Below the pieces are notes generated by a model. That model saw only the letters and a program-made list of their open reading frames with translations. It was not told the DNA's origin and searched no databases. The position numbers were made by a program, and so were the translations under genes. Shown one piece after another: positions 33,838 through 44,642 of a stretch of 64,000 nt of DNA (its first letter is position 1; each line of letters opens with the position of its first letter). Origin of the DNA: Actinomycetales bacterium (GTDB lineage: Bacteria; Actinomycetota; Actinomycetes; Actinomycetales; Kineosporiaceae); assembly GCA_012719445.1 (NCBI GenBank), contig JAAYAH010000051.1:1-64000 (forward strand), given 5' to 3'.

Positions 33838-35754
33838 GTGTCCGGGCATGCGGCATGGAGCACGGTGCGGTCGTACTCGCGGGATCGCAGCGTGGTCCGG
33901 CAGCGGCTCGCGCCGGGGACGCGGCGGCGGGTCCTGGGCTACGCCAGCCCCTACCGGCGCCTGATCGCGGTATTCCTCGGCCTCGTCGTCCTCGACGCGG
34001 CCCTGGTCGTGGTCAGCCCGCTGCTGCTGAGGCTGCTGGTCGACGACGGCGTCATCCCCCGCGACACCGGGCTGGTGGTCACCCTCGCGGCGGTCGTCGC
34101 CGGCCTCGCCGTCGTCGAGGCCGTGGTCAGCCTGGTGCAGCGCTGGTACTCGGCCCGGATCGGTGAGGGGCTCATCTACGACCTGCGCACCCAGGTGTTC
34201 ACGCACGTGCTGCGGCAGCCGGTGGCGTTCTTCACCCGTACCCAGACCGGTGCCCTGGTCTCGCGGCTGAACAGCGACGTCATCGGCGCCCAGCAGGCGT
34301 TCACCTCGACCCTGTCCGGGGTGGTGTCCAACCTGGTCTCGCTGGTGCTGGTCGTCGGGGCGATGCTCTACCTGTCCTGGCCGATCACCCTCGGCGCGCT
34401 GGCGCTGCTCCCGGTGTTCCTGTTCCCCGCGCGCAGCGTCGGGGCCCGGCTGGCCGACCTCGCCCGCCGGTCGATGCAGCTCAACGCGGAGCTGGGGTCG
34501 CGGATGACCGAGCGGTTCAACGTCGCGGGGGCGCTGCTCGTCAAGCTGTTCGGCCGGCCGGAGACCGAGCAGGTGGAGTTCGCCGATCGGGCGGGACGGG
34601 TCCGCGACATCGGGGTGCGGATCGCCATGGCGAACCGGGTCTTCTTCGTCGCGCTCACCCTGGTCGCCTCCCTCGCCACGGCCCTGGTGTACGGGGTGGG
34701 CGGGCTGCTGGTGATCGGCGGTGACCTGTCCCTCGGCACGCTGCTCGCGCTGGCGGCGCTGCTCGGCCGGCTCTACGGGCCGCTGACGGCCCTGTCCACG
34801 GTGCGGGTGGACGTGATGACCGCCCTGGTCAGCTTCGAGCGGGTGTTCGAGGTCCTCGACCTGCGCCCGCTGGTGCGGGAGGCGCCCGACGCCAGGGCCC
34901 TGCCCCCGGGACCGCTGTCGGTCGAGCTGGACGGCGTCCGCTTCACCTACCCCTCGGCGGACGAGGTCTCGCTGGCCTCCCTCGAACAGGTCGCCGTCGC
35001 GGACCGGGTCGGCGGGGGCGAGGTGCTCACCGGCGTCGACCTCCGGGTCGAGCCGGGGCAGCTGGTCGCCCTCGTCGGTCAGAGCGGGGCGGGCAAGACG
35101 ACGATCACCAGTCTGGTGGCCCGCCTCTACGACCCCACCGAGGGGACCGTCCGGCTCGGCGGCACCGATGTCCGCGAGGTGACCATGGCCTCCCTGCACG
35201 AGGCCGTCGGCGTGGTGACCCAGGAGGCCCACCTCTTCCACGACACCGTCCGGGCCAACCTCGCCTACGCCCGGCCGGAGGCGACCGAGCAGGAGATGCT
35301 CCAGGCCCTGCGGGACGCCCGGATCCTCGAGCTCGTCGAGTCACTGCCGGAGGGGCTGGACACCGTGGTGGGCGACCGCGGGCACCGGCTGTCGGGGGGC
35401 GAGAAGCAGCGCATCGCCCTGGCGCGGCTGCTGCTCAAGGCCCCGGGGGTTGTCGTCCTCGACGAGGCGACGGCGCACCTCGACTCCGAGTCGGAGGCCG
35501 CGGTCCAGCGGGCCCTCGACGAGGCGCTGGCGGGCAGGACGGCCATCGTCATCGCCCACCGGCTGTCCACGGTCCGGTCGGCCGACGTCATCGCCGTCGT
35601 CGACGACGGGCGGATCGTGGAGCGAGGGCGCCACGAGGAGCTGCTCGCGGCGGGCGGGCCGTACGCGGAGCTGTACCGGACGCAGTTCGCCGACGCGCCT
35701 CAGAGCACCCGGGAGACGCCCCCGTCCACGGTGAGCACCGTGCCGGTGACGTAG
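33838..35754 (+). CDS. ABC exporter, fused membrane and ATPase domains
   Basis: The 638-aa half transporter has six membrane helices in residues about 40-330 and an ATPase domain from about 360: Walker A GQSGAGKTT, signature HRLSGGEKQRIAL, Walker B VVVLDEATAHLDSES and H-loop IAHRLS. A 25-residue insert near the start of the ATPase domain (ADEVSLASLEQVAVADRV) separates the A-loop from Walker A. It should act as a homodimer; substrate unknown. GGAGGG precedes the GTG. The last 55 bp overlap the convergent SDR gene. Confidence 0.92.
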   Translation: MSGHAAWSTVRSYSRDRSVVRQRLAPGTRRRVLGYASPYRRLIAVFLGLVVLDAALVVVSPLLLRLLVDDGVIPRDTGLVVTLAAVVAGLAVVEAVVSLVQRWYSARIGEGLIYDLRTQVFTHVLRQPVAFFTRTQTGALVSRLNSDVIGAQQAFTSTLSGVVSNLVSLVLVVGAMLYLSWPITLGALALLPVFLFPARSVGARLADLARRSMQLNAELGSRMTERFNVAGALLVKLFGRPETEQVEFADRAGRVRDIGVRIAMANRVFFVALTLVASLATALVYGVGGLLVIGGDLSLGTLLALAALLGRLYGPLTALSTVRVDVMTALVSFERVFEVLDLRPLVREAPDARALPPGPLSVELDGVRFTYPSADEVSLASLEQVAVADRVGGGEVLTGVDLRVEPGQLVALVGQSGAGKTTITSLVARLYDPTEGTVRLGGTDVREVTMASLHEAVGVVTQEAHLFHDTVRANLAYARPEATEQEMLQALRDARILELVESLPEGLDTVVGDRGHRLSGGEKQRIALARLLLKAPGVVVLDEATAHLDSESEAAVQRALDEALAGRTAIVIAHRLSTVRSADVIAVVDDGRIVERGRHEELLAAGGPYAELYRTQFADAPQSTRETPPSTVSTVPVT

Positions 35755-36461
35755 CTGGAGGCGGGCGACAGCAGGAACACCGCAGGCCGCGCGAACTCCA
35801 GGGGCTCCCCGAACCGTCCCAGCGGGATCCGGGACTCCAGCTGCCTGCGGTTGTCCTCACGGCCCGCCGTGCCGTCCCCCGGCGCGGCCCGGTCGGCGTC
35901 GATCCAGCCCGGCAGGATGGCGTTGACCCGGATGCTGCGGGGCCCGAGCTCGTCGGCGAGGGTCTTGGCGACCATGGCGAGCCCCGGTCGCAGCCCGTTG
36001 GCGAGGGCGGCTCCCGGCACCGGCTCACGGACCGACTGGCTGAGCACGAGCAGCAGCGAGACCCCCTCGTTGGAGGACAGCCTGCCCACCGTGCGGGCCA
36101 GCCGCATCGGCGAGACGAAGGCGGACTCGAAGGACAGCCGCCAGGCGCCGTCGTCGGCGTCCATCACCGCGCTCGGCGGCGGCTCGCCGAGGTTGATCAG
36201 GGCACCGTCGAGCCGGCCGAACCGGGCGACGGCCGCAGCCACCAGGCAGGTCTCGATCCCGGCCTGGGTGAGGTCACCGGGGATGGCGATGGCCCGCTCG
36301 GAGCCGCCGAGGTCCTTCGAGCAGACGTTGATGGCCTCCTCGTCCCGCCCGCACAGCACCAGCCGCGCTCCCTCGCCCGCCAGCTGCTCGGCGCAGGCAC
36401 GGCCGAGCCCTCGGGAGGCGCCCGTGACGATGTAGACACGGTCGCTCAGGCCGAGATCCAT
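35700..36461 (-). CDS. Atypical short-chain dehydrogenase (YxxxK missing)
   Basis: The 253-aa protein has a normal Rossmann start (VTGASRGLG) and a C terminus typical of SDRs (YVTGTVLTVDGG). At the catalytic position the usual YxxxK is Ala154-N-G-L-Arg158, within NGLRPGLAMVAKTLADELG, and the NAG motif is INLG. Some FabG-like SDRs share the NxLR form, so this may be a subfamily and not decay. Activity is doubtful. The ATG at 36461 follows AGGGATGG. Its 3' end overlaps the ABC exporter by 55 bp. Confidence 0.88.
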   Translation of the reverse strand: MDLGLSDRVYIVTGASRGLGRACAEQLAGEGARLVLCGRDEEAINVCSKDLGGSERAIAIPGDLTQAGIETCLVAAAVARFGRLDGALINLGEPPPSAVMDADDGAWRLSFESAFVSPMRLARTVGRLSSNEGVSLLLVLSQSVREPVPGAALANGLRPGLAMVAKTLADELGPRSIRVNAILPGWIDADRAAPGDGTAGREDNRRQLESRIPLGRFGEPLEFARPAVFLLSPASSYVTGTVLTVDGGVSRVL

Positions 36462-36718
36462 GTCACCATCCCTACTCGCCGACACCTTCCGTCCGACGTG
36501 CCCGGGGTCACCACGTCCCTGACCCGGGGCCGGACCGGAGGGCGGGCCGTTCGAGGGACTCGGTCACGAACGGTCATGCCCCTCTCGTGTTTGTCGTGCC
36601 GCGAGGGCGCGGGCTTGAGTCCGTGACCCCCGGATTCGCGGGCCGGCCGGGGCGCAGGGCGCTCGCTGGGAGCGGGAGGGGTGGACCCGATTCCGGGCAC
36701 TGCCTGTGGTCAAAGCAC

Positions 36719-36730
36719 TACGCTACGGGC
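36719..36730 (+). promoter_or_regulatory. Leaderless-type -10 for sirtuin gene
   Basis: TACGCT (36719-36724) ends six bases before the ATG at 36731, with no ribosome binding site between. Confidence 0.4.
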
Positions 36731-37573
36731 ATGTCGGACGGTGAGGCAGCCAGGTGGAGGACCGCGGGGGAGCCCGGCGGTGAGGACGGCGGAAACCCGG
36801 GCCCGAGGCTCCGGGCGACGACGGGCGCCGTCCGGGACCTGGTGACGGCTGCCGGACGGGTGACCGTCCTCACCGGAGCCGGTGTCTCCACCGGGGCCGG
36901 GACACCGGACCTCCGCGGTCCGGAGGGGCTGTGGTGGCGGGACCCCGCAGGCCGGCGCACGGTCGAGTTCCAGGCCTACCGGGAGGATCCGGAGCTGCGG
37001 GTGACGGCCTGGCGCATGCGGCGGGACCACCCCGTCTGGAGGGCCGAGCCCAACCCGGCGCACCGCGCCGTCGTCGACCTCGAACGCTCCGGCCGCCTGG
37101 TGGCGGTGGTCACCCAGAACACCGACGGACTGCACCAGCGGGCCGGCAGCGACCCGTCCCGGGTTCTGGAGCTGCGCGGCACGGTGCACGAGACCGAGTG
37201 CCTCGGCTGCGGGTGGCTGGCGCCGACGCGGGAGGTCCTCGCCCGGGTCGAGGCGGGGGAGCCCGACCCGCCGTGCCCGGACTGCGGCGGCATCCTCAAG
37301 GTCGCAACCGTCTCCCCCGGGCAGGCCCTCGACCCGGACGTGCTGCACGCCGCGGTCACCGCCGTGCAGGACAGCGAACTGCTGCTCGCGGTCGGCACCT
37401 CGCTCACGGAACAGGTGGTGGCCTCGCTCGCCGAGATCGCGGTTCGGTCGGGAGGGCGGCTCGTCGTCGTCAACGCCGAGCCGACGCCGCACGACGGGAT
37501 CGCCGCGGCCTGCCTGCACGGGGACGTCGTCGAGGTGCTACCGCTCGTGCTCCGCGACCTGCCCGTCCGCTGA
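36731..37573 (+). CDS. Sir2-family NAD-dependent deacetylase
   Basis: The 280-aa protein has sirtuin motifs: GAGVSTGAGTPDLRG, TQNTDGLHQRAG, catalytic His in LRGTVHE, zinc cysteines ECLGCG and PPCPDCGG, and AVGTSL and VVNAEPTP at the NAD site. GAGVSTGAG and GGILKVATVSPGQ differ from the most common GAGISxxSG and RPxVVxFGE wording. It likely removes acyl groups from lysines in the cytoplasm. The 3' end overlaps the convergent SURF1 gene by 36 bp. Confidence 0.93.
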   Translation: MSDGEAARWRTAGEPGGEDGGNPGPRLRATTGAVRDLVTAAGRVTVLTGAGVSTGAGTPDLRGPEGLWWRDPAGRRTVEFQAYREDPELRVTAWRMRRDHPVWRAEPNPAHRAVVDLERSGRLVAVVTQNTDGLHQRAGSDPSRVLELRGTVHETECLGCGWLAPTREVLARVEAGEPDPPCPDCGGILKVATVSPGQALDPDVLHAAVTAVQDSELLLAVGTSLTEQVVASLAEIAVRSGGRLVVVNAEPTPHDGIAAACLHGDVVEVLPLVLRDLPVR

Positions 37574-38506
37574 CGGCACGGGCCCCGCCGCGCCGACGCC
37601 GCCCTGCCGCGCCGGCGGGGCCGCCGCGGGGGAGCGCCGCCGGACCTCGCGCCCCGCGGCGACGAAGGGCACCACCAGGGCCACCGCGGCGAAGCCCCAC
37701 CACTGCACGGCGTAGGCGAGGTGCGGACCGAGTCCGACGTCGGGACGGGGCAGCGGCGTCGGGGCCGTGCCCGGACGCGGCGACTCGGTGTCCAGGACGC
37801 CGTAGGCCCGGTGCACGGGGCCGGTGAGGCCCCTGCCGATCCGGTCCAGGTCGATCCGGAGGGCCTGGCCCTGTGGCCAGGGCCCCGACGCAGGCGGCTC
37901 GCCGGGGCGGAGCCGGACAACGAGCGTCACCGGTCCCTCCGGAGGAGGCGGCACGACGTCGGGTCTGCGGGCCGTCGCCCCCGCGGGCAGCCACCCCCGG
38001 TCGACGAGGAGCAGGGCTCCCGAGTCCAGCCGCAGCGGGACGAGCACCTCGTACCCGGCCGCGCCCGCCAGCGGACGGTTGCGGACCAGGACCGTGCCCC
38101 GGCTCTCGTACCGGCCGGTGGCTGCGACGGGGCGCCACTCGGAGCTGCCGGCGAGCCGGGTCCCGGGCCGGGGGAGCAGCTCCGACAGCGGGACCACCGT
38201 CGCCGCCCAGGACGCCTCCACCCGGTCCCGGCGCTCGACCTTCGCCTCGTGCCGGGAGTACTGCCAGCGGCCCAGCAGGACGAAGACCGTCGCCAACGCG
38301 ACGGCACCGACCAGGGCGAGGGCCCAGGCGGGCCTGGCGAACAGGGCGAGGGTCCGTCCGGCCTGCCACGCCGTCGCCCGCGCCCGCGCCGTGACCGGGA
38401 CCGGGGTGGACGGTCGGACCGGGGTGCCGGGTGCCGGAGCTGCGGCCGGAGTGGTGGGTGGCCCGTCGGTGCCCGCCGTCCCCGGGGGGCGCCGCTCGCT
38501 GGTCAT
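37538..38506 (-). CDS. SURF1 family cytochrome oxidase assembly protein
   Basis: The 322-aa protein has two membrane helices: at about 60-80 (ALALVGAVALATVFVLLG, followed by RWQYSRHE) and near 270-290 (HLAYAVQWWGFAAVALVVPF). The outer loop has the family phrases GRYESRGTVLVRNRPL and LLVDRGWLP. It should help assemble the aa3-type oxidase. The ATG at 38506 is weakly supported; a GTG at 38554 is possible. The proline-rich N and Ala/Gly-rich C ends are variable. Confidence 0.92.
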   Translation of the reverse strand: MTSERRPPGTAGTDGPPTTPAAAPAPGTPVRPSTPVPVTARARATAWQAGRTLALFARPAWALALVGAVALATVFVLLGRWQYSRHEAKVERRDRVEASWAATVVPLSELLPRPGTRLAGSSEWRPVAATGRYESRGTVLVRNRPLAGAAGYEVLVPLRLDSGALLLVDRGWLPAGATARRPDVVPPPPEGPVTLVVRLRPGEPPASGPWPQGQALRIDLDRIGRGLTGPVHRAYGVLDTESPRPGTAPTPLPRPDVGLGPHLAYAVQWWGFAAVALVVPFVAAGREVRRRSPAAAPPARQGGVGAAGPVPSADGQVAEHER

Positions 38507-39705
<1,199 letters not shown>

Positions 39706-39722
39706 CCGGTCCTCCGCCAGGG

Positions 39723-39755
39723 AACCGGGCGGGCCCGCTGCGGGTCCGCCCGGTT
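39723..39755 (+). terminator. Terminator-like hairpin between fabG1 and inhA
   Basis: Arms 39723-39737 and 39741-39755 pair over 15 bp with one G-U, loop CTG, followed by TTCGTCGT. It would stop or attenuate transcription into the inhA-like gene. Confidence 0.65.
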
Positions 39756-39922
39756 TCGTCGTGCGGGGGAGCGCGATCCGGGGGATCATCGCCCGGGGGA
39801 ACGTCGCGGACCCGTCAGGGACCGTCACGGGGACCATCACCGGGACACGTCGCGGAGGTGTCCCGGCGGTGCACCGGCGCACCGGGGACGCCGCGCGCAC
39901 GCATGCGTACGAAAGGGAATCC

Positions 39923-40684
39923 ATGGGTCTGCTCGAGGGCAAGCGGCTCCTCGTGACCGGAGTCCTGACGGACTCCTCGATCGCCTTCCACGTGGCACGG
40001 CTGGCGCAGCAGGAGGGGGCGACGGTGGTCCTGTCGTCCTTCGGCCGGCAGATGCGCATCACCGAGAAGGTGGCGAACCGGCTCCCCGCAGTGCCACCGA
40101 TCGTCGAGCTCGACGTCACCTCGGCGGAGGACCTCGACGCCGTGGCCGGGCGGGTCGCCGAGCACGTCGACGGGCTGGACGGCGTCCTGCACTCGATCGG
40201 GTTCGCCCCGCCGAGCTGTCTCGGCGGCAACTTCCTGGACACCCCGTGGCCGGACGTCGCGACCGCGCTGCACGTCTCGGCGTACTCGCTCAAGGCCCTG
40301 GGTGTCGCCGCGCTGCCGCTGATGGGCGGCGGGGGCAGCATCGTCGGGCTGACCTTCGACGCGACGCACGCCTGGCCGGTCTACGACTGGATGGGCGTCG
40401 CCAAGGCCGCCTTCGAGTCGACCTCCCGGTACCTGGCCCGCGATCTCGGCCCGAAGGGCATCCGGGTCAACCTCGTCGCCGCGGGGCCGCTCCTCACCAC
40501 GGCGGCCAAGTCCATCCCGGGGTTCGAGACCTTCGGCGACTGGGACTCCAAGGCCCCCCTCGGCTGGGATCCCCTCGACCCCGAGCCCACCGCCAGGACC
40601 TGTGTCGCGCTGCTGTCCGACTGGACCCCCGCGACGACGGGGGAGATAGTCCACGTCGACGGCGGCTTCCATGCCATAGGCTGA
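39923..40684 (+). CDS. inhA: Enoyl-ACP reductase InhA/FabI
   Basis: The 253-aa enzyme reduces enoyl-ACP with NADH. The family nucleotide motif GVLTDSSIAFHVA and catalytic YDWMGVAK are present, with VNLVAAGPLLTTAAKSIPGF as in InhA. GAAAGGGA lies before the ATG. It follows fabG1 and is close to sixA. Confidence 0.95.
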   Translation: MGLLEGKRLLVTGVLTDSSIAFHVARLAQQEGATVVLSSFGRQMRITEKVANRLPAVPPIVELDVTSAEDLDAVAGRVAEHVDGLDGVLHSIGFAPPSCLGGNFLDTPWPDVATALHVSAYSLKALGVAALPLMGGGGSIVGLTFDATHAWPVYDWMGVAKAAFESTSRYLARDLGPKGIRVNLVAAGPLLTTAAKSIPGFETFGDWDSKAPLGWDPLDPEPTARTCVALLSDWTPATTGEIVHVDGGFHAIG

Positions 40685-40690
40685 TCGACC

Positions 40691-41215
40691 GTGGCAGGTA
40701 CGGGTCGTGATCGGCGCCTGGTTCTGCTCCGGCATGCGAAGTCGGCCTGGCCGCACGGCGTCCCCGACCACGAGCGGCCGCTGACCGGGAAGGGCAGGCG
40801 GAACGCCAAGGCCACCGGGCGGTGGTTCGCCCAGGAGGGCCCGACCCCCGACCTGGTCCTGTGCAGCGACGCCGTCCGGGCCCAGCACACCTGGGAGATC
40901 GTCGCCGCCGCGCTGCCGGCGCAGCCCCGGGTCAGGGTGGAGCCGGAGCTGTACGGGGCGCGGGCCGATGACGTGCTCGCTCTGGTCAGGGCGCTTCCCA
41001 CCGAGGTGCGCACCGTCGTCGTGGTCGGCCACGAGCCGACCATGTCGTCGACGACCCTGACCCTTGCGGGCAAGGGGTCGGTGCCGGCCGCGCTGCGCCG
41101 GGTGCGGGAGAAGTACCCGACCACCGGGGTCGCCGTGCTGCGGTTCCGGGGTCCGTGGTCCGGCCTCGAGCGCGGCGGGACGGCGCTCGAGGTCTTCGCC
41201 GTGCCCAGGGCCTGA
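40691..41215 (+). CDS. sixA: SixA-type phosphohistidine phosphatase
   Basis: The 174-aa protein of the histidine phosphatase superfamily has the catalytic LRHAKSAW, the second Arg in CSDAVRAQHT and the second His in VVGHEPTMS. SixA enzymes remove phosphate from His residues of signalling proteins. The GTG is six bases after the inhA stop. Confidence 0.92.
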   Translation: MAGTGRDRRLVLLRHAKSAWPHGVPDHERPLTGKGRRNAKATGRWFAQEGPTPDLVLCSDAVRAQHTWEIVAAALPAQPRVRVEPELYGARADDVLALVRALPTEVRTVVVVGHEPTMSSTTLTLAGKGSVPAALRRVREKYPTTGVAVLRFRGPWSGLERGGTALEVFAVPRA

Positions 41216-41289
41216 GCCACCCCCGGCGGCGGTCTCCCGGCACCGGTCGGTCCAGCTCCCCTGCGGGGTCCCGCGGCCCCGTCGGCCGC

Positions 41290-42072
41290 TCAGCGCGCCG
41301 CGTTGCGCTCGTCCCGCCAGGCCAGCCATTCCTTCACCCGGGCCAGGTCGTAGTGCGGGCCGGTGATTCCCACGGTGAGGAACGTCGTCCCGGCGGCCAG
41401 CAGCGCGTCGCCGATCTCCGGGCCCTTGTCGTTGACGCTGGCCGAGCGCTCGATCGCGGCCGGGTCGCGGCCCTCGACCCCGCACCACTCGTCGAGGATC
41501 GCGTGCTTGCGGGTCAGCGCCTCCGGGTCGCCGAACCCGTGCCAGATGTCGGCGTGTCGCGCGGTGTAGCGCAGGGTCTTGCGCTCCCCGCCCCCGCCGA
41601 CGAGCAGCGGGACGGCGCGGGTCGGCGGCGGGTTGCCCGCGGCGAGGCGGCGCTGGATCCGGGGCAGGGCCTGCTCGAGGGCCGCCAGCCGGGTCCCGGG
41701 GGTGCCGAACTCGTAGCCGAACTCGGTGTAGTCCCGCTCGAACCAGCCCGCTCCGACGCCGAGGACGAGCCGGCCGCCGCTGATGTGGTCGACGGTGCGG
41801 GCCATGTCCGCGAGCAGGTCGGGGTTGCGGTAGCTGTTGCAGGTCACCAGGGCGCCGAGCTCGATCCGGGACGTCGCCTCGGCCCACGCCCCGAGCATCG
41901 TCCAGCACTCGAAGTGCTCGCCGTCGGGCTCGCCGTAGAGCGGGAAGAAGTGGTCCCAGTTGAAGACCGCGTCCGCCCCGGCCTCCTCGACCGCCGCGAC
42001 GGCCCGCCGGATCTCGGCATAGTCGGCGTGCTGGGGCTGGAGCTGGACACCGATACGTACGGCGCGGGACAT
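41290..42072 (-). CDS. LLM-class F420-dependent oxidoreductase
   Basis: The 260-aa TIM-barrel protein has the luciferase-like pattern: GVQLQPQHADY, FNWDHFFPLYG, ALVTCNSYRNP, ARTVDHISGGRLVLGVGAGWFERDY. Actinobacterial members usually use F420, but no residue here proves this over FMN. The ATG follows GGAGGG. It is just downstream of glgC on the same strand (65 bp), so co-transcription is possible. Confidence 0.92.
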   Translation of the reverse strand: MSRAVRIGVQLQPQHADYAEIRRAVAAVEEAGADAVFNWDHFFPLYGEPDGEHFECWTMLGAWAEATSRIELGALVTCNSYRNPDLLADMARTVDHISGGRLVLGVGAGWFERDYTEFGYEFGTPGTRLAALEQALPRIQRRLAAGNPPPTRAVPLLVGGGGERKTLRYTARHADIWHGFGDPEALTRKHAILDEWCGVEGRDPAAIERSASVNDKGPEIGDALLAAGTTFLTVGITGPHYDLARVKEWLAWRDERNAAR

Positions 42073-42137
42073 GTGGCGGGCCCTCCGGGGTCGAGACGGA
42101 CGTCCTTCGCGGTCTGGTGTGCCGGGCCGGTGCACGG

Positions 42138-43376
42138 TCAGGGGGTGAGCACCCGTCCCTTGCCCACGACGGTGATCCCGGACTCGGTCACGGTGAACCC
42201 CCTGTCCCGGTCCTCCTGCGGATCCATCCCGATCCGCGCACCCTCCGGAACGACGACGTTCTTGTCGAGGATCGCACGCCGGACCACGGCATGCCTTCCG
42301 ATGTCCACGTTGTCCATGAGCACGCTGTCACTGACCGTCGCCCACGAGTGCACGTAGACGTTGGGGGAGAGGACGGCGTTCTCCACCAGCGCCCCGGAGA
42401 CCACGCAGCCGGGGGAGACGATGGAGTTCACCGCGTGGCCGATACGGCCGTGCCAGCCGTGCACGAACTTCGCGGGCGGCCACGGTCCGAGCCGGGCGTA
42501 CAGGGGCCACTCGTAGTTGTAGAGGTTGAACACGGGGTGCACGGACACGAGGTCCATCTGCGCCTCGAAGTAGGCGTCCAGGGTTCCGACGTCACGCCAG
42601 TAGTCACGATCCCGGTCGGTCGACCCTCGGACGACGTTGTGCTTGAAGTCGTACACGGCGGCCTCGCCGCGCTCGACGAAGTCCGGGACGATGTCCCCTC
42701 CCATGTCGTGCGCGGATCCCGGCCGGTCGGCGTCCCTGGTCACGGCCTCGACGAGGGCGTCGGCGGTGAACACGTAGTTGCCCATGGAGGCGAGCACCTC
42801 GCCGGGGGAGTCGGCCAGCCCCGGCGGGTCGTGCGGCTTCTCCAGGAAGCCCGTGATCCTCGTCGGGTCGTCCGGTGCGGTCTGGATCACGCCGAACTGG
42901 TCCGCGAGGGCGACGGGCTGCCGGATGGCCGCGACCGTGCACGGTGCGCCCGACTCGACGTGGGCGCGCACCATCTGGGCGAAGTCCATCCGGTACACGT
43001 GGTCCGCCCCGACGACGACAACGATGTCCGGTCTCTCGTCGCGAAGGAGGTTGAGGCTCTGGTAGATCGCGTCTGCGCTGCCCAGGTACCACCGCTTGCC
43101 GACCCGCTGCTGCGCCGGCACCGGGGCGACGTAGTTGCCCAGCAGGTCCGACATCCGCCACGCCTGGGCGATGTGCCGGTCCAGGCTGTGCGACTTGTAC
43201 TGGGTGAGCACGACGATGCGCAGGTACCGGGCGTTGACCAGGTTGCTCAGGGCGAAGTCGACGAGGCGGTAGACCCCGCCGTAGGGGACGGCGGGCTTGG
43301 CGCGGTCCGCCGTGAGCGGCATGAGTCGCTTGCCCTCGCCGCCGGCGAGCACGATCGCCATCACTGTCGAGCCCAT
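42138..43376 (-). CDS. glgC: Glucose-1-phosphate adenylyltransferase GlgC
   Basis: GlgC (412 aa) makes ADP-glucose for glycogen. The active-site region [42 protein letters not shown] and the C-terminal beta-helix ([19 protein letters not shown]) are all intact. It is divergent from glgM with 47 bp between starts. Confidence 0.96.
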   Translation of the reverse strand: MGSTVMAIVLAGGEGKRLMPLTADRAKPAVPYGGVYRLVDFALSNLVNARYLRIVVLTQYKSHSLDRHIAQAWRMSDLLGNYVAPVPAQQRVGKRWYLGSADAIYQSLNLLRDERPDIVVVVGADHVYRMDFAQMVRAHVESGAPCTVAAIRQPVALADQFGVIQTAPDDPTRITGFLEKPHDPPGLADSPGEVLASMGNYVFTADALVEAVTRDADRPGSAHDMGGDIVPDFVERGEAAVYDFKHNVVRGSTDRDRDYWRDVGTLDAYFEAQMDLVSVHPVFNLYNYEWPLYARLGPWPPAKFVHGWHGRIGHAVNSIVSPGCVVSGALVENAVLSPNVYVHSWATVSDSVLMDNVDIGRHAVVRRAILDKNVVVPEGARIGMDPQEDRDRGFTVTESGITVVGKGRVLTP

Positions 43377-43411
43377 GGCGAAGACCCTATGGCGTGGCGG
43401 TCATTCCACAT

Positions 43412-43423
43412 TACGGTGGCCAC
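43412..43423 (+). promoter_or_regulatory. glgM -10 in 47-bp divergent region
   Basis: TACGGT (43412-43417) ends six bases before the glgM GTG. The opposite strand carries TAATGT near 43409-43414, a possible glgC -10, so the two promoters would overlap. Confidence 0.45.
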
Positions 43424-44617
43424 GTGCGTGTCGACCTGATCACCCGTGAGTACCCGCCCAACGTGTACGGAGGGGCCGGGGTGCACGTGGCGAACCTCGC
43501 CTCGGTGCTCCGGCAGTTCCTCGACGTGCGGGTGCGGGCGTTCGGCGCGCCCGAGGCCGGGCTCGGCGTGAGCGGTTACGCCGACCCGCCCGACCTGGCC
43601 GGGGCGAACCCCGCGCTGCGCACCCTCGGTGTGGACCTGGCGATGGCAGGGGACTGCGAGGGCGCCGACGTCGTCCACTCCCACACCTGGTACGCGAACC
43701 TGGCGGGGCACGTCGGGGGGCTGCTGTACGGGATCCCGCACGTGATCACCGCGCACAGCCTGGAGCCGCGGCGGCCGTGGAAGGCCGAGCAGCTCGGTGG
43801 CGGGTACGCGGTGTCGTCCTGGGCGGAGCGCTCCGCCTACGAGGGCGCTGCCGCTGTGATCGCGGTGAGCGAGGGCATGCGTCGCGACATCCTCGCCTGC
43901 TATCCGTGGATGCCGCCGGACCGGGTGCACGTGATCCACAACGGGATCGACCTGGCCGGGTGGAAGCGTGACGAGGACCCGGCTGCCGTCGCGGCCCTGG
44001 GGATCGACCCCGACCGGCCGAGCGTCGTCTTCGTCGGCCGGATCACCCGGCAGAAGGGGCTGCCGTACCTGCTCAGGGCGGCGGAGCGGCTGCCGGAGGA
44101 CGTGCAGGTCGTGCTGTGCGCCGGCGCGCCGGACACCCCGGAGATCGCCGCCGAGGTCACCGAGGGCGTCCGGCGACTGGCCGAGCGGCGTGCCGGGGTG
44201 GTCTGGATCGAGCGCATGCTGCCGCGGGACCTGCTCTGCCGGGTGCTCTCCGCGGCGACCGTCTTCGCCTGTCCCTCGGTGTACGAGCCGCTGGGGATCG
44301 TCAACCTCGAGGCGATGGCCTGCGAGGTCGCGGTGGTGGGGACGGCGACGGGCGGCATCCCCGAGGTGGTCGTGGACGGCGTGACCGGCCGGCTGGTGCC
44401 GATCGAGCAGCTCGCGGACGGCACCGGGACCCCGCTGGACCCGGACGCCTTCGTCGCCGACCTCGCCTCGGCCCTCTGCGAGGTGGTCGCCGACCCCCTG
44501 CGGGCGCGGGAGATGGGCAGGGCGGGGCGCCGCCGGGCCGAGGAGGCGTTCTCCTGGGACGCGGTGGCGGCGACGACCGTCGACCTCTACCGGTCGGTCG
44601 CCGGACGCGTCGGCTGA
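43424..44617 (+). CDS. glgM: Glycosyltransferase GlgM/GlgA (GT4)
   Basis: The 397-aa GT4 enzyme uses ADP-glucose and in actinobacteria makes maltose-1-phosphate or elongates glycogen. Motifs: REYPPNVYGGAGVHV, HSHTWYANLAG, FVGRITRQKGL and the Glu-containing PSVYEPLGIVNLEAMAC. The GTG at 43424 gives VRVDLITREYPP, the usual family start. It is divergent from glgC. Confidence 0.95.
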   Translation: MRVDLITREYPPNVYGGAGVHVANLASVLRQFLDVRVRAFGAPEAGLGVSGYADPPDLAGANPALRTLGVDLAMAGDCEGADVVHSHTWYANLAGHVGGLLYGIPHVITAHSLEPRRPWKAEQLGGGYAVSSWAERSAYEGAAAVIAVSEGMRRDILACYPWMPPDRVHVIHNGIDLAGWKRDEDPAAVAALGIDPDRPSVVFVGRITRQKGLPYLLRAAERLPEDVQVVLCAGAPDTPEIAAEVTEGVRRLAERRAGVVWIERMLPRDLLCRVLSAATVFACPSVYEPLGIVNLEAMACEVAVVGTATGGIPEVVVDGVTGRLVPIEQLADGTGTPLDPDAFVADLASALCEVVADPLRAREMGRAGRRRAEEAFSWDAVAATTVDLYRSVAGRVG

Positions 44618-44642
44618 GCTCCCGGCACCGTCCGGGTCCCGC

